From the NCBI GenBank assembly GCA_946902875.1, contig OX336336.1, positions 5,302,545 through 5,366,544 of the forward strand: a DNA stretch of 64,000 nucleotides. The letters are read 5' to 3'. Positions 1 to 10,318 of the stretch are shown here, one piece after another; position 1 is the stretch's first letter, and every line of letters starts with the position of its first letter. Under the pieces are notes generated by a model. That model did no database searches, was not told the DNA's origin, and was given only the letters and a program-made list of their open reading frames with translations. Made by a program: the position numbers and the translations under genes. The DNA is from Nematopogon swammerdamellus. Taxonomy: Eukaryota > Arthropoda > Insecta > Lepidoptera > Adelidae.

Positions 1-616
1 GACGCTCCGCCGTCGTCGATTCTATGTTCTCTTATAAGTCGAGAACTACTCAATCAATTCACATGGCATTTTCACTGACTTGTTCAGGCACATTGTTTTA
101 AGAAGGAAGGTTTCAAATAATTTTCCTGGACGATCTTTCTAGATACACATTCTGTTAAAAAATTAGACAGACAAGATTTTGAAAGATGGTAAAAGATTGT
201 TTATTTAACACACCGGATGTAAAAAAAAAACAAACGGGTGAAGTTCGTAATATCAATACCATTTTGTTTTGTGATACAAAGATAATATTTACTTAGAGTA
301 TTTTCTTCGTAAAGGTTCTATACGAATATTGACGATTGAACGACAAAATAAATAGGAGAACATCTATCCTCAGCATTTCACATTACGAAACAGATCTTAC
401 TTGCAATTATTTCTCTGGCGGCATTATCAATTTTCTTGTATATTAAATAACAAATCGCTACATTTCCTTCCTACAAAGAATTTTATTATTCACATAAAAT
501 AAATAATCCTGATTTCGGGCTATGACGTGGCGGAAGGGTGGCATAGACGAGATTCGAGAAACGGAATTGTCGAATGAAATAAAGTTTTAAGTTTCAGCTC
601 AATTTCAATTTTAGTA
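1..616. other. AT-rich stretch with no recognised gene
   Basis: No reading frame or repeat that I recognise. The sequence is AT-rich and looks like unique or heavily decayed intergenic DNA. Confidence 0.5.
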
Positions 617-655
617 AATTTAATCCCCTTAAGTTAGACTTAAGGGGGTTAAATT
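617..655. repeat. Short perfect-type hairpin
   Basis: Two 18-nt arms (617-634 and 638-655) are reverse complements with one mismatch around a 3-nt loop. The arms carry CCCCTTAAG / CTTAAGGGGG. No flanking element was recognised, so it may be a small MITE relic. Confidence 0.75.
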
Positions 656-821
656 AATAAGGCGGGGAAGTAAGATAGAACGACCTAAGCGCCTTGCGAA
701 TTAGTATTATTTTTGCGTTTTGCATTTGAAATTCACGGAATCACTTCATACCCGCTGCCTATTGCTTTTCTACGATTTGAAAAATAATACTCGTCTAATT
801 TCCACAGAACCGGTAAACTCG

Positions 822-962
822 GGTACCGGGTCCTTCAAGAGAGGCGTGAATAGTCACCTCTCATGCCGGCATGGCATTCGCAACCCCCGCGTGCGACCGA
901 ATGTCCATAGGCGTCATTAGATAGTAGAGACCTTACGGTTGGCCTGGCGCCACATATCGCGC
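822..962 (+). mobile_element. 3' end of a non-LTR (LINE) ORF2, FKRGVN family
   Basis: The plus strand encodes GSFKRGVNSHLS followed by GIRNPRVRPNVH and a stop near 917. A 3' untranslated stretch with the words GGCGCCACAT and CGCGCTT follows. The FKRxVNxxL motif is typical of the extreme C terminus of Jockey-type reverse transcriptases (family knowledge). The same tail recurs at 9725-9885 (+), 40188-40337 (-), 56403-56575 (-) and, as a scrap, at 18035-18076. Everything upstream of the C terminus is missing, as expected for 5'-truncated LINE insertions. It is non-functional. Confidence 0.6.
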
Positions 963-1058
963 TTACTATAGAAAAAAAAATGGTTTACCTACCTCATGCA
1001 AACTTAGCTTTGACAAATTCTAGTGCTTAAGTATACGAGTATACTGAAGTATACTCCG

Positions 1059-1421
1059 TGGTGCGGTCGGTCGACTGTTGTTAAGCAACCCTACGCGCGG
1101 TCAGTACTTGGATGGGTGACCGCTCGACCGTTGGAGGCTGACTGTGGTTCGAATTCCAGATTAAACTGTAGGTCCCTTCCATTCATACCTTACTAGGTGG
1201 TAGGGTTTGTCCCGCCCGGGTTGGTACCACCGCACTGAATTAAACGTCGGCCGAAACGGCTATGTAAATAGTTCGTATTTTCCGTCAAGTTCAATGTAGC
1301 CGATATGAAAAGAAGGGAAGCACTGACATGGCACCTAGTTCACCCGGTGTTATGGGCTGACATCACGTATGTTGTAGGTGATGTAGCCAACCGTGTCAGT
1401 TTACATAAAAAAAATAATAAT
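1059..1421 (+). mobile_element. Chimeric tRNA/5S-headed SINE, 5'-truncated copy
   Basis: The head contains GTTAAGCAACC then GGTCAGTACTTGGATGGGTG and ACCGC, matching the internal promoter region of insect 5S rRNA genes. A tRNA B-box-like GTGGTTCGAATTCC follows. The body runs through CTGTAGGTCCCTTCC, GGTTGGTACCACCGCACTGA and CACCCGGTGTTATGGGCTGA and ends in CAGTTTACAT plus an A-rich tail. The first tRNA-like segment is mostly missing: the copy begins at GTGGTGCGGTCGG. About ten more copies are listed separately. Pol III transcription is inferred from the boxes. Confidence 0.8.
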
Positions 1422-2378
1422 AATCTTCTCTGCCAATTCTAATTTTGCCCAAAATTAATTTTCCTTTCTCTGTAGTATTTCGTCCTCCGTGACAATTGAA
1501 ATCTAATTTTAGCGAAGCGATATCTATTATCTTCTCAGAACCATTATCCTTACTAAAGCTACCTGTTAGGAGATACGGACGCTGATAGCAAGGGGATATT
1601 GAGTTAGAAATAATCCAAAAACATAGACCTGCTATTATCCCCAACGTACATAAATTACATATTTTAATGCACTTGTTTTTTTTTCATGTCACCTTTCAGG
1701 CCTAACACACTCACTGGAAGACCGTTTCATACTTACCTATGTAGGTAGACGTTGATTTTTTTAATAAAATATCATGTGATAAAATGTGTAGGCAATTACA
1801 ACACAGACATGTCCCAACTCCCAGCTCGACCGAATAAGCGTTATGGCGATTAACTCGAATAATAATAATCGTAGAAAAAAAAAATCGAGTTTTTTTATGT
1901 TTATCAACGGCAAATCCCATGGTGATAAGCAAATCGGTCGAACCGGGACACGTAGTATAATAAATATAAAACATATTGGATTTTCAAGTTGTTTTCATCC
2001 GTTCGCTGTTCACCCAATCGTAATGAGCAAATTTTAGTACCCAAATCGCTCGCTAATAGCGCTGACATCTTTTCTCAGACAATTTGTTTCGTTCGCATGA
2101 AAATTGAACGGGCGACAAAATCGCGTAACCGACGCGATGACGACTCGTCACGTGCACGTTGATAAAGACACACGAGTCCTGCCTGCCAGCTGCCCATTCT
2201 ATTTTAGCGTTTATGGCAAAAATAGCGATTATGGAAAAAATAGCGATAGCCGCAGCCCTGTCTCACCAGGCGCATTGAGGAGCCCGTGTTGGAGCGAGTG
2301 AGACGGATCATGAGAAATCGCTAATTATTATTTATTATTTATTTGTTAGAAAGCAGATAGCCTAATCACAAACAGATA
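1422..2378. other. No recognised gene or repeat
   Basis: Short frames of up to 87 codons occur on both strands but match no family I know and show no paired coding signals. An AT-rich TTATTATTTATTATTTATT stretch lies at about 2322-2345, just before the hairpin. Confidence 0.4.
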
Positions 2379-2846
2379 TAAAAATAAAAAACTAGAAAAA
2401 AAACAGCTGTACAAAAAACTAGAAAATAATAAGGACACAAGCCTGGGCCTTCTTAAGATTTTACGTCTGGGTAAGAAATCGTGCAATACTAGCGTGCTGT
2501 CTTCTCATGTCGGATGCCAAAGGGCACATTGTGTCGCTGCGTCAGCAGAATAAGTAATAAATTGAGACTTTTAACAGACTAATATAAAAACGTGGGGCGC
2601 ATGTTATTTATTACGCATATTATACGCCCCACGTTTTTATATTAGTCTGTTAAAAGTCTCAATTTATTACTTATTCTGCTGACGCAGCGACACAATGTGC
2701 CCTTTGGCATCCGACATGAGAAGACAGCACGCTAGTATTGCACGATTTCTTACCCAGACGTAAAATCTTAAGAAGGCCCAGGCTTGTGTCCTTATTATTT
2801 TCTAGTTCTTTGTACAGCTGTATTTTTTTCTAGTTTTTTATTTTTA
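2379..2846. repeat. Near-perfect 468-bp inverted repeat (hairpin)
   Basis: The left arm (2379-2599) and right arm (2625-2846) are reverse complements over about 221 nt, with only about two or three differences by eye, all near the outer end. The loop is about 25 nt (2600-2624). Arm landmarks are CTTAAGATTTTACGTCTGGG and its complement. Such high arm identity implies a recent inverted duplication or ongoing homogenisation. Neither arm encodes anything recognisable. A transcript of either strand would fold into a long, nearly perfect double strand. Confidence 0.95.
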
Positions 2847-2991
2847 ATAAAACCGTTTAACTTAAAAGTTTTTTTACCTATTTTTTTATTTACTCGTTTT
2901 TAGTTTGATTTTTGGCTCGTATCATTCATTACGTAAACTCGTCATCCTTTCCAACTCTCTCATTGCATCTTTGTTACTCGGTTTCTTACCT

Positions 2992-3300
2992 GTCAATTAC
3001 TAACAATCAAGCTCCTCAATACATAACCCTTCTAAAGACTTTACGCGACTCAATGCAACATACGACCCTCCTCAAATAGTCTGGAGCCCAAATACACGAC
3101 AGCACGGTCAACAGTACTGCCCTGCATTTTATGGACAGTGGATGCCCATGACAAAATTATCGGTAACATCCGTCTCTCAAATGTTCCATAATTAAACTTT
3201 GCTGGAAACTGTATGGCTTTAGGATGGATAAGGTGTCCGCCGTCTCTTTCAAAATCAATTTGAACAGATTGTATGTCTGTTTCATACTTTTGCGTTCGAC
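2992..3300 (-). pseudogene. Helitron/PIF1-type helicase C-terminal remnant
   Basis: Read on the minus strand, the frame from 3300 to 3050 contains ILSWASTVHKMQGSTVDRAV, then YLGSRLFEEGR, the late conserved blocks of PIF1-like helicases (WAxTIHKxQG and its continuation). After a one-base frameshift near 3060 the adjacent frame continues YVALSRVKSLEGL, the conserved YVALSR block that ends this domain. Insect Helitrons encode exactly this helicase, so a Helitron origin is the likeliest reading; a host PIF1 relic is less likely. The N-terminal helicase motifs and Rep domain are absent. At its upstream side the frame runs directly into the 130-bp satellite, so an apparent 111-codon ORF is a helicase/satellite chimera. 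It is not functional. Confidence 0.8.
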
Positions 3301-3301
3301 A

Positions 3302-5755
3302 AGTATGGGACACTCGTCCAAACAAACCAAATGAGCCCAAACTCGAAAGGGTTACTAGTAACGGTTGAAGAGTTCCACTGTACACCTCCTGACTCCATCA
3401 TCAGACCCTCGTCACCAAGTGTATTGGTAAAAGTAAGGGACACTCGTCCAAACCAACCCTATGAGCCCAAACTCGAGGGGGTTACTAGTAACGGTTGAAG
3501 AGTTCCACTGTACACCTCCTGACTCCATCATCAGACCCTCGTCACCAAGTGTATTGGTAGAAGTAAGGGAAACTCGTCCAAACCAACCATATGAGCCCAA
3601 ACTCGAGGGGGTTACTAGTAACCGTTGAAGAGTTCCACTGTACACTTCCTGACTCCATCATCAGACCCTCGTCACCAAGTGTATTTGTAGAAGTATGGGA
3701 CACTCGTCCAAACCAACCAAATGAGCCCAAACTCGAGGGGGTTACTAGTAACGGTTGAAGAGTTCCACTGTACACCTCCTGACTCCATAATCAGACCCTC
3801 GTCATCAAGTGTATTGGTAGAAGTATGGGACACTCGTCCAAACCAACCATATGAGCCCAAACTCGAGGGGGTTAATAGTAACGGTTGAAGAGTTCCACTG
3901 TACACCTCCTGCCTCCATCATCGGACCCTCGTCACCAAGTGTATTGGTTAGAAGTATGGGACACTCGTCCAAACCAACCAAATGAGCCCAAACTCGAGGG
4001 GGCTACTAGTAACGGTTGAAGAGTTCCACTGTACACCTCCTGACTCCATCATCAGACCCTCGTCACCAAGTGTATTGGTAGTAGTATGGGACACTCGTGC
4101 AAACCAACCATATGAGCCCAAACTCGAGGGGGTTACTAGTAACGGTTGAAGAGTTCCACTGTACACCTCCTGACTCCATCATCAGACCCTCGTCACCAAG
4201 TGTATTGGTAGAAGTATGGGACACTCGTCCAAACCAACCATATGAGCCCAAACTCGAGGGGGCTACTAGTAACGGTTGAAGAGTTCCACTGTACACCTCC
4301 TGACTCCATCATCAGACCCTAGTCACCAAGTGTATTGGTAGTAGTTTGGGACACTCGTGCAAACCAACCATATGAGCCCAAACTCGAGGGGGTTACTAGT
4401 AACGGTTGAAGAGTTCCCCGTCCACCTCCTGACTCCATCATCAGACTCTCGTCACCAAGTGTATTGGTAGAAGTATGGGACACTCGTCCAAACCAGCCAA
4501 ATGAGCCCAAACTCGAAGGGGTTACTATTAACGGTTGAAGAGTTCCACTGTACACCTCCTGACTCCATCATCAGACCCTCGTCACCAAGTGTATTGGTAG
4601 AAGTATGGGACACTCGTCCAAACCAACCATATGAGCCCAAACTCGAGGGAGTTACTAGTAACGGTTGAAGAGTTCCACTGTTCACCTCCTGACTCCATCA
4701 TCAGACCCTCGCCAAGTGTATTGGTAGAAGTATGGGACACTCGTCCAAACCAACCAAATGAGCCCAAACTCGAGGGGGTTACTAGTAACGGTTGAAGAGT
4801 TCCACTCTACACCTCCTGACTCCATCATCAGACCCTCGTCACCATGTGTATTGGTAGAAGTATGGAACACTCGTCCAAACTAACCAAATGAGCCCAAACT
4901 CGAGGGGGTTACTAGTAACGGTTGAAGAGTTCCACTGTCCACCTCCTGACTCCAACATCAGACCCTCGTCACCAAGTGTATTGGTAGAAGTATAGGACAC
5001 TCGTTCAAACAAACCAAATGAGCCCATACTCGAGGGGGTTACTAGTAACGGTTGAAGAGTTCCACTGTACACCTCCTGATTCCATCATCAAACCCTCGTC
5101 ACCAAGTGTATTGGTAGAAGTATGGGACACTCGTCCAAACCAACCAAATGAGCCCAAACTCGAGAGGGTTACTAGTAACGGTTGAAGAGTTCCACTGTAC
5201 ACCTCCTGACTTCATCATCAGACCCTCGTCACCAAGTATATTGGTAGAACTATGGGACACTCGTCCAAACCAGCCAAATGAGCCCAAACTCGAGGGGGTT
5301 ACTAGTAACGGTTGAAGAGTTCCACTGTACACCTCCTGACTCCATCATCAGACTCTCGTCACCAAGTGTATTGGTAGAAGTATGGGACACTCGTCCAAAC
5401 CAACCAAATGAGCCCAAACTCGAGGGAGTTACTAGTACTGGTTGATGAGTTCCACTGTACACCCTCTGACTCCATCATCAGACCCTCGTCACCAAGTGTA
5501 TTGGTAGAAGTATGGGACACTCTTCCAAACCAACCATATGAGCCCAAACTCGAGGGGGTTACTAGTAACGGTTGAAGAGTTCCACTGTCCACCTCCTGAC
5601 TCCATCATCAGACCCTCGTCACCAAGTGTATTGGTAGAAGTATGGAACACTCGTCCAAACCAACCATATGAGCCCAAACTCGAGGGGGTTACTAGTAACG
5701 GTTGAAGAGTTCCACTGTCCTCCTCCTGACTCCATCATCAGACCCTAGTTACCAA
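3302..5755. repeat. 130-bp satellite array, about 19 units
   Basis: Head-to-tail units of 130 bp begin at AGTATGGGACACTCGTCC and end at CACCAAGTGTATTGGTAGA. Conserved words are GAGCCCAAACTCGA, GGTTACTAGTAACGGTTGAA and CTCCATCATCAGACCCTCG. Units differ by scattered substitutions and a few short deletions (near 4710 and 4418). Minus-strand frames of about 77 codons recur every 130 bp; because 130 is not divisible by three, each stops within two units, so they are artefacts. The unit contains a fragment of a dispersed repeat also seen at 38070-38140. Confidence 0.97.
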
Positions 5756-5935
5756 GTTGAAATTATCATAATATTGTATTGTCACGAGAACTCAATTTGT
5801 GTGCAAAGTTTCATAAAAATCGGTTCAGTAGAAGTAGTAAAAAGTTGTCGCAAGATTTGAAACAAAGATAGTAACAAACAAACAAACAAACAAACAAATA
5901 TACGGAGTCAAGCTAAATAAAACCGTTTAATAAGT
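5756..5935 (+). repeat. Tail of a dispersed repeat downstream of the satellite
   Basis: The stretch contains AAAGTTTCATAAAAATCGGT, TCAGTAGAAGT, a run of six AAAC units (5876-5899) and ends in AATAAAACCGTTTAA. The motif ATCGGTTCAGTAG also occurs in the copy at 56853-57300. AATAAAACCGTTTAA also lies at about 2847-2860, so it brackets the helicase/satellite block at both ends. Confidence 0.6.
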
Positions 5936-5948
5936 TATATTGAAGTCT

Positions 5949-6144
5949 GGGCAGGCATTCTCTACCGTCCTACCGTCAACGTCGGTGACGCTGACTGGTT
6001 ATGTCTCTGTCTAATTCATATAATTAGATAGAGACATAACTAGTCAGCGACTGGTTATGTCTCTGTCTAATTCAATAATTAGACAGAGACATAACTAGTC
6101 AGCGTCACCGACGTTGACGGTAGGACGTTAGAGAATGCCTGCCC
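5949..6144. repeat. Nested palindrome with two internal hairpins
   Basis: Outer arms 5949-6016 and 6077-6144 are 68-nt reverse complements with two mismatches. Between and partly inside them lie two tandem copies of a smaller palindrome (5993-6045 and 6049-6100), each built from GACTGGTTATGTCTCTGTC and its complement. The whole can fold either as one long stem or as a stem with two side hairpins. Confidence 0.93.
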
Positions 6145-6807
6145 TGGTGTAACTGACTGCTGAGATCATATTTTGTAATACTTGTATTCGTGCACACCAT
6201 TATTAATGACTTCACATGTCCGACGAGTTGATGCCGCTTCTCTTGTTTTTGAATGGTTTGTGTTAAAGGGGCGGCGCGGCGCGGAGGGCTGGTTGGTTTG
6301 GTGTCGCTTTGATGTCCTGCAGCGGACCTGCTCGATTGTTGCCGCCCTAGCTAGATAGTACAGCGTTCAGATTTCAGATTAATTAGGAAAACATTATTAC
6401 ATATATTTGCGAATATGAGTAAGGTTAATTATAAGGATTATTATTGTTTGAATCATTGCGATAATCTGTTAAACCGCCATTGGTAATGGCTGAATGTGTA
6501 GTATTTTGTTTTGATTTATTGAATTAAATGAATTAAAATACACTTTATTGTACAACATTATATAAAAGGGTAACAAAAGGAGAGTTTAATGCTTTGTGGC
6601 ATTATTTACGAACTAACCTTTACGATGTGTAAAACACGTAGAGGCGGACAATGCAGTACTAAAAAGTGGACAGTAGTATGAAATATAATTACACACATAG
6701 ATAAATTATACGAAAATACATACAATCAATATACATATTTACATATACATAAATACATATATACAATAAGAAACATAAATATTTTAATATACCTACATCA
6801 ACTCTTA
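6145..6807. other. Intergenic stretch with possible LINE tail
   Basis: A GC-rich run near 6270-6290 is followed by AT-rich DNA. The word ACACTTTATTGTACAAC near 6540 looks like the minus-strand polyadenylation end of a LINE (AATAAAG reversed), but I cannot name the family. No gene was seen. Confidence 0.35.
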
Positions 6808-7849
6808 TACAGGGTGTTCGGCACATCGACCGACAAAATTTTTTTGTAGGTAAGTGGGGTCATTTGCAATGTTTAGGCCCATGATACCTTTTGTCAGATG
6901 TCACGTGGTATCGAGATACGATCTTTTTTCTTTATTTTTGAAAATTACCAAAATCCCAGCTTTAAACCCTTCTAACTTTTTTGTTTATGATTTTATCAGC
7001 AATAAATAAAATTTATTGAATTTTACGATGTATCCTTGTTCTAGAAAAAAAATTATTTGATGAAGTTAATACCATGAAAAGGCCTTATGACCTCCCAAAG
7101 TCCCGAGAACGAGTAAAAATATGACAGAATCTTAATTTCTTAATTAATAAAAAAAAACTGACAGCAATTTATAGCTTCATTTTCTTTTAAAAAGTTTGCT
7201 AGTTTATGCCTTTTCGAACGGTATACCACATGTCATACAAATAATTCACTATGTGGTCAAAATTAGGCACCGAGACAGAACAGAACGACAAAATTAGGAA
7301 TAATTTGCAAGAGTGCCCGCGCGACCGGTACATATTCTAAATTTGAAAATGCTCCCGAAAAAGCTCTCAATACGGGAAGCGAGTGCCCATGTTGTCGTTC
7401 CTAATTTTGACCACATAGTGAATTATTTGTATGACATAATGTGGTATACCGTTCGAAAAGGCGTAAATTAGCAAACTTTTTAAAAGAAAATGAAGCGCTC
7501 AATTGCTGTCGGTTTTTTTTATTGAATTAAAAATTAAGATTCTGTGACATTTTTACTCGTTCTCGGGACTTTGGGAGGTCATAAAACCTTTTTATGGTAT
7601 AACTTCATTAAATAATATTTTTTTCTAGAACAAGGATACATTGTAAAATTCAATAAAGTTTATTTCGTTCTGATACAATCATAAACAAAAAAGTTACAAT
7701 GGTTTAAAGCTGGGATTTTGGTAATTAAAAAAAAAATCGTATCTTTATACCACGTGACATCTGACAAAAGGTATCAAGGGCCAAACGTTGCAAATGACCC
7801 CACCTACCTACAAAAAAATTTTGTCGGTCGATGTGCCGAAAATCCTGTA
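6808..7849. mobile_element. 1-kb foldback element with TA target site
   Basis: Two arms of roughly 440-450 bp (about 6810-7260 and 7408-7847) are imperfect inverted repeats around a short centre near 7330. The tips read CAGGGTGTTCGGCACATCG and, reversed from the right, CAGGATTTTCGGCACATCG. Both tips are flanked by TA (6808-6809 and 7848-7849), the target used by Tc1/mariner-type elements. There is no transposase frame. It resembles a non-autonomous foldback transposon; family assignment from the TA and CAGGGTGT tip is inference. Confidence 0.88.
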
Positions 7850-8183
7850 TAATATACATAAATACTTTACATACTTAACATTTATTTCAACTGGATTGAA
7901 GATGCACAGGTTTTTATATTGTACACAGTATTTATATTGATTTTACCTACTCATTGCCATTGTGGTATCTGAAATCGTTTATGGATACGTGCTTTGAACA
8001 TGTGGACATGTTCGAACATATTGTACTTTTAGAGTAGATCCTCTGAAAGCTAGGGCAACACACTGAGCGTAATTTCCGCCGCGTAACTTGCGTTGTGTAA
8101 ATATTTTGCACTTCGACATAACGACGTAAATATTTTGCGCTCGCTGTGGCACGGAGTGGAAATACTTCTTACATCACGGAGCG
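7850..8183. other. Spacer before the 69-bp array
   Basis: No gene. A loose duplication of GTAAATATTTTGC occurs at about 8096 and 8126, just before the minisatellite begins. Confidence 0.4.
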
Positions 8184-9559
8184 GTGGCCACAGTACTAAG
8201 AACACTTAATGTACTCAATGCTTTGAGGGGGTAAAGACAACGCGCGTCAGCTGTGGCCACAATACTAAGAACACTGAATGTACTGAATGCTTTGAGGGGG
8301 TAAAGCCAACGCGCGTCAGCTGTGGCCACAATACTAAGAACACTGAATGTACTGAATGCTTTGAGGGGGTAAAGCCAACGCGCGTCAGCTGTGGCCACAA
8401 TACTAAGAACACTGAATGTACTGAATGCTTTGAGGGGGTAAAGCCAACGCGCGTCAGCTGTGGCCACAATACTAAGAACACTGAATGTACTGAATGCTTT
8501 GAGGGGGTAAAGCCAACGCGCGTCAGCTGTGGCCACAGTACTAAGAACACTGAATGTACTGAATGCTTTGAGGGGGTAAAGCCAACGCGCGTCAGCTGTG
8601 GCCACAATACTAAGAACACTGAATGTACTGAATGCTTTGAGGGGGTAAAGCCAACGCGCGTCAGCTGTGGCCACAATACAAAGAACACTGAATGTACTGA
8701 ATGCTTTGAGGGGGTAAAGCCAACGCGCGTCAGCTGTGGCCACAGTACTAAGAACACTGAATGTACTGAATGCTTTGAGGGGGTAAAGCCAACGCGCGTC
8801 AGCTGTGGCCACAATACTAAGAACACTGAATGTACTGAATGCTTTGAGGGGGTAAAGCCAACGCGCGTCAGCTGTGGCCACAATACTAAGAACACTGAAT
8901 GTACTGAATGCTTTGAGGGGGTAAAGCCAACGCGCGTCAGCTGTGGCCACAATACTAAGAACACTGAATGTACTGAATGCTTTGAGGGGGTAAAGCCAAC
9001 GCGCGTCAGCTGTGGCCACAATACTAAGAACACTGAATGTACTGAATGCTTTGAGGGGGTAAAGCCAACGCGCGTCAGCTGTGGCCACAATACTAAGAAC
9101 ACTGAATGTACTGAATGCTTTGAGGGGGTAAAGCTAACGCGCGTCAGCTGTGGCCACAATACTAAGAACACTGAATGTACTGAATGCTTTGAGGGGGTAA
9201 AGCCAACGCGCGTCAGCTGTGGCCACAGTACTAAGAACACTTAATGTACTCAATGCTTTGAGGGGGTAAAGACACCGCGCGTCAGCTGTGGCCACAGTAC
9301 TAAGAACACTTAATGTACTCAATGCTTTGAGGGGGTAAAGACATCGCGCGTCAGCTGTGGCCACAGTACTAAAAACACTGAATGTACTGAATGCTTTGAG
9401 GGGGTAAAGCTAACGCGCGTCAGCTGTGGCCACAATACTAAGAACACTGAATGTACTGAATGCTTTGAGGGGGTAAAGCCAACGCGCGTCAGCGGTGGCC
9501 CCAGTACTAAGAACACTGAATGTACTGAATGCTTTGAGGGGGCTAAGCCAACGCGCGTC
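8184..9559. repeat. 69-bp minisatellite, about 20 units
   Basis: Units begin GTGGCCACAATACTAAGAAC and end AACGCGCGTCAGCT. Most are identical or differ at one or two sites. Two variants exist: one with CTTAATGTACTCAATGC (the first unit and those around 9222-9340) and one with CTGAATGTACTGAATGC (nearly all others). As 69 is a multiple of three, two minus-strand frames stay open for 304 and 341 codons, reading a 23-residue period. I regard these as frame artefacts: no non-repeat flank, signal peptide or conservation of one frame over the others is visible. Confidence 0.97.
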
Positions 9560-9724
9560 GACCATCAACGTTCGTCTTTTGCAGTCGTCTGTTGGAAATG
9601 TGGAGAATAACTTTGTGCTACTCAAAGGCGACTGAGGCACAGAAATTCCTAGGTAATTTTACCTTGCGACGACACTATGAAAATTACCATAATGTATAAT
9701 ATACCCAAATATTTTCCCCCAGAT

Positions 9725-9885
9725 ACAGTCTCGGACCCTTTAAGAGGGACGTGAATAGGTACCTGTCAGGACGGAATGGCATTCGCAACCCCCGCATACG
9801 ACCAAATGTCCATGGGCGTCGTTAGACACCTAATGTGTGTCTCGGCGCCACATGTCACGCTTTCTTTCAAAAATAAATATATATA
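9725..9885 (+). mobile_element. LINE ORF2 C-terminal tail, FKRGVN family
   Basis: The plus strand encodes SLGPFKRDVNRYLSGRNGIR then NPRIRPNVHGRR and a stop near 9825, followed by GGCGCCACATGTCACGCTTT and an A-rich end (AAAAATAAATATA). This is the best preserved 3' end of the family. Only the C-terminal 35 or so residues survive. Confidence 0.65.
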
Positions 9886-10089
9886 TTTTATACATATATT
9901 TTATGCTAAAGTTTTTTAAAAGAAGCCATACAAAGTTGGTTGGTAGATCACGCGATGACAGTCCATCGCTGTATCGGGTGCTATATCAGTGCATCAATTT
10001 GATTGTGCCGGCTACACTGAACAGAATGGAAACGCGAACTATATTTCCTAAGTTATTCCAAAGAAAGAATAAGTAATTATTTTTTCGTT

Positions 10090-10318
10090 TCTTTTGTGGA
10101 AACTGACACGGTTGGCTACATCACCTACAACATCCGTGATGTCAGCCCATAACATCGGGCGAAGTATGTGCCATCTCAGTGCTTCCCTTCATTTCATGTC
10201 GGCTACACTGAACTGGACGGAAAACACGAACTATTTACATAGCCGTTTCGACCGACGACGTTTCGCTCAGAGCGGTGGTACCGACCCGGCCGGGATAAAC
10301 CCTACCGCCTAGTAAGGT
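10090..10318 (-). mobile_element. SINE (5S-headed family), 3' half
   Basis: Minus-strand copy of the SINE body from the A-tail side (GGAAACTGACACGGTTGGC) to CCTACCGCCTAGTAAGGTAA. The 5S and tRNA-like head is missing, so it is 5'-truncated. Confidence 0.8.

Noticed and set aside
3412..5677. Many 60-78 codon minus-strand frames as a gene family
   Set aside because: They recur every 130 bp as shadows of the satellite and overlap one another.
8174..9240. Two long minus-strand frames of 304 and 341 codons as a repeat protein
   Set aside because: They are two frames of the same 69-bp tandem repeat, whose period is a multiple of three. Both stay open equally and neither has non-repeat flanks or a signal peptide.
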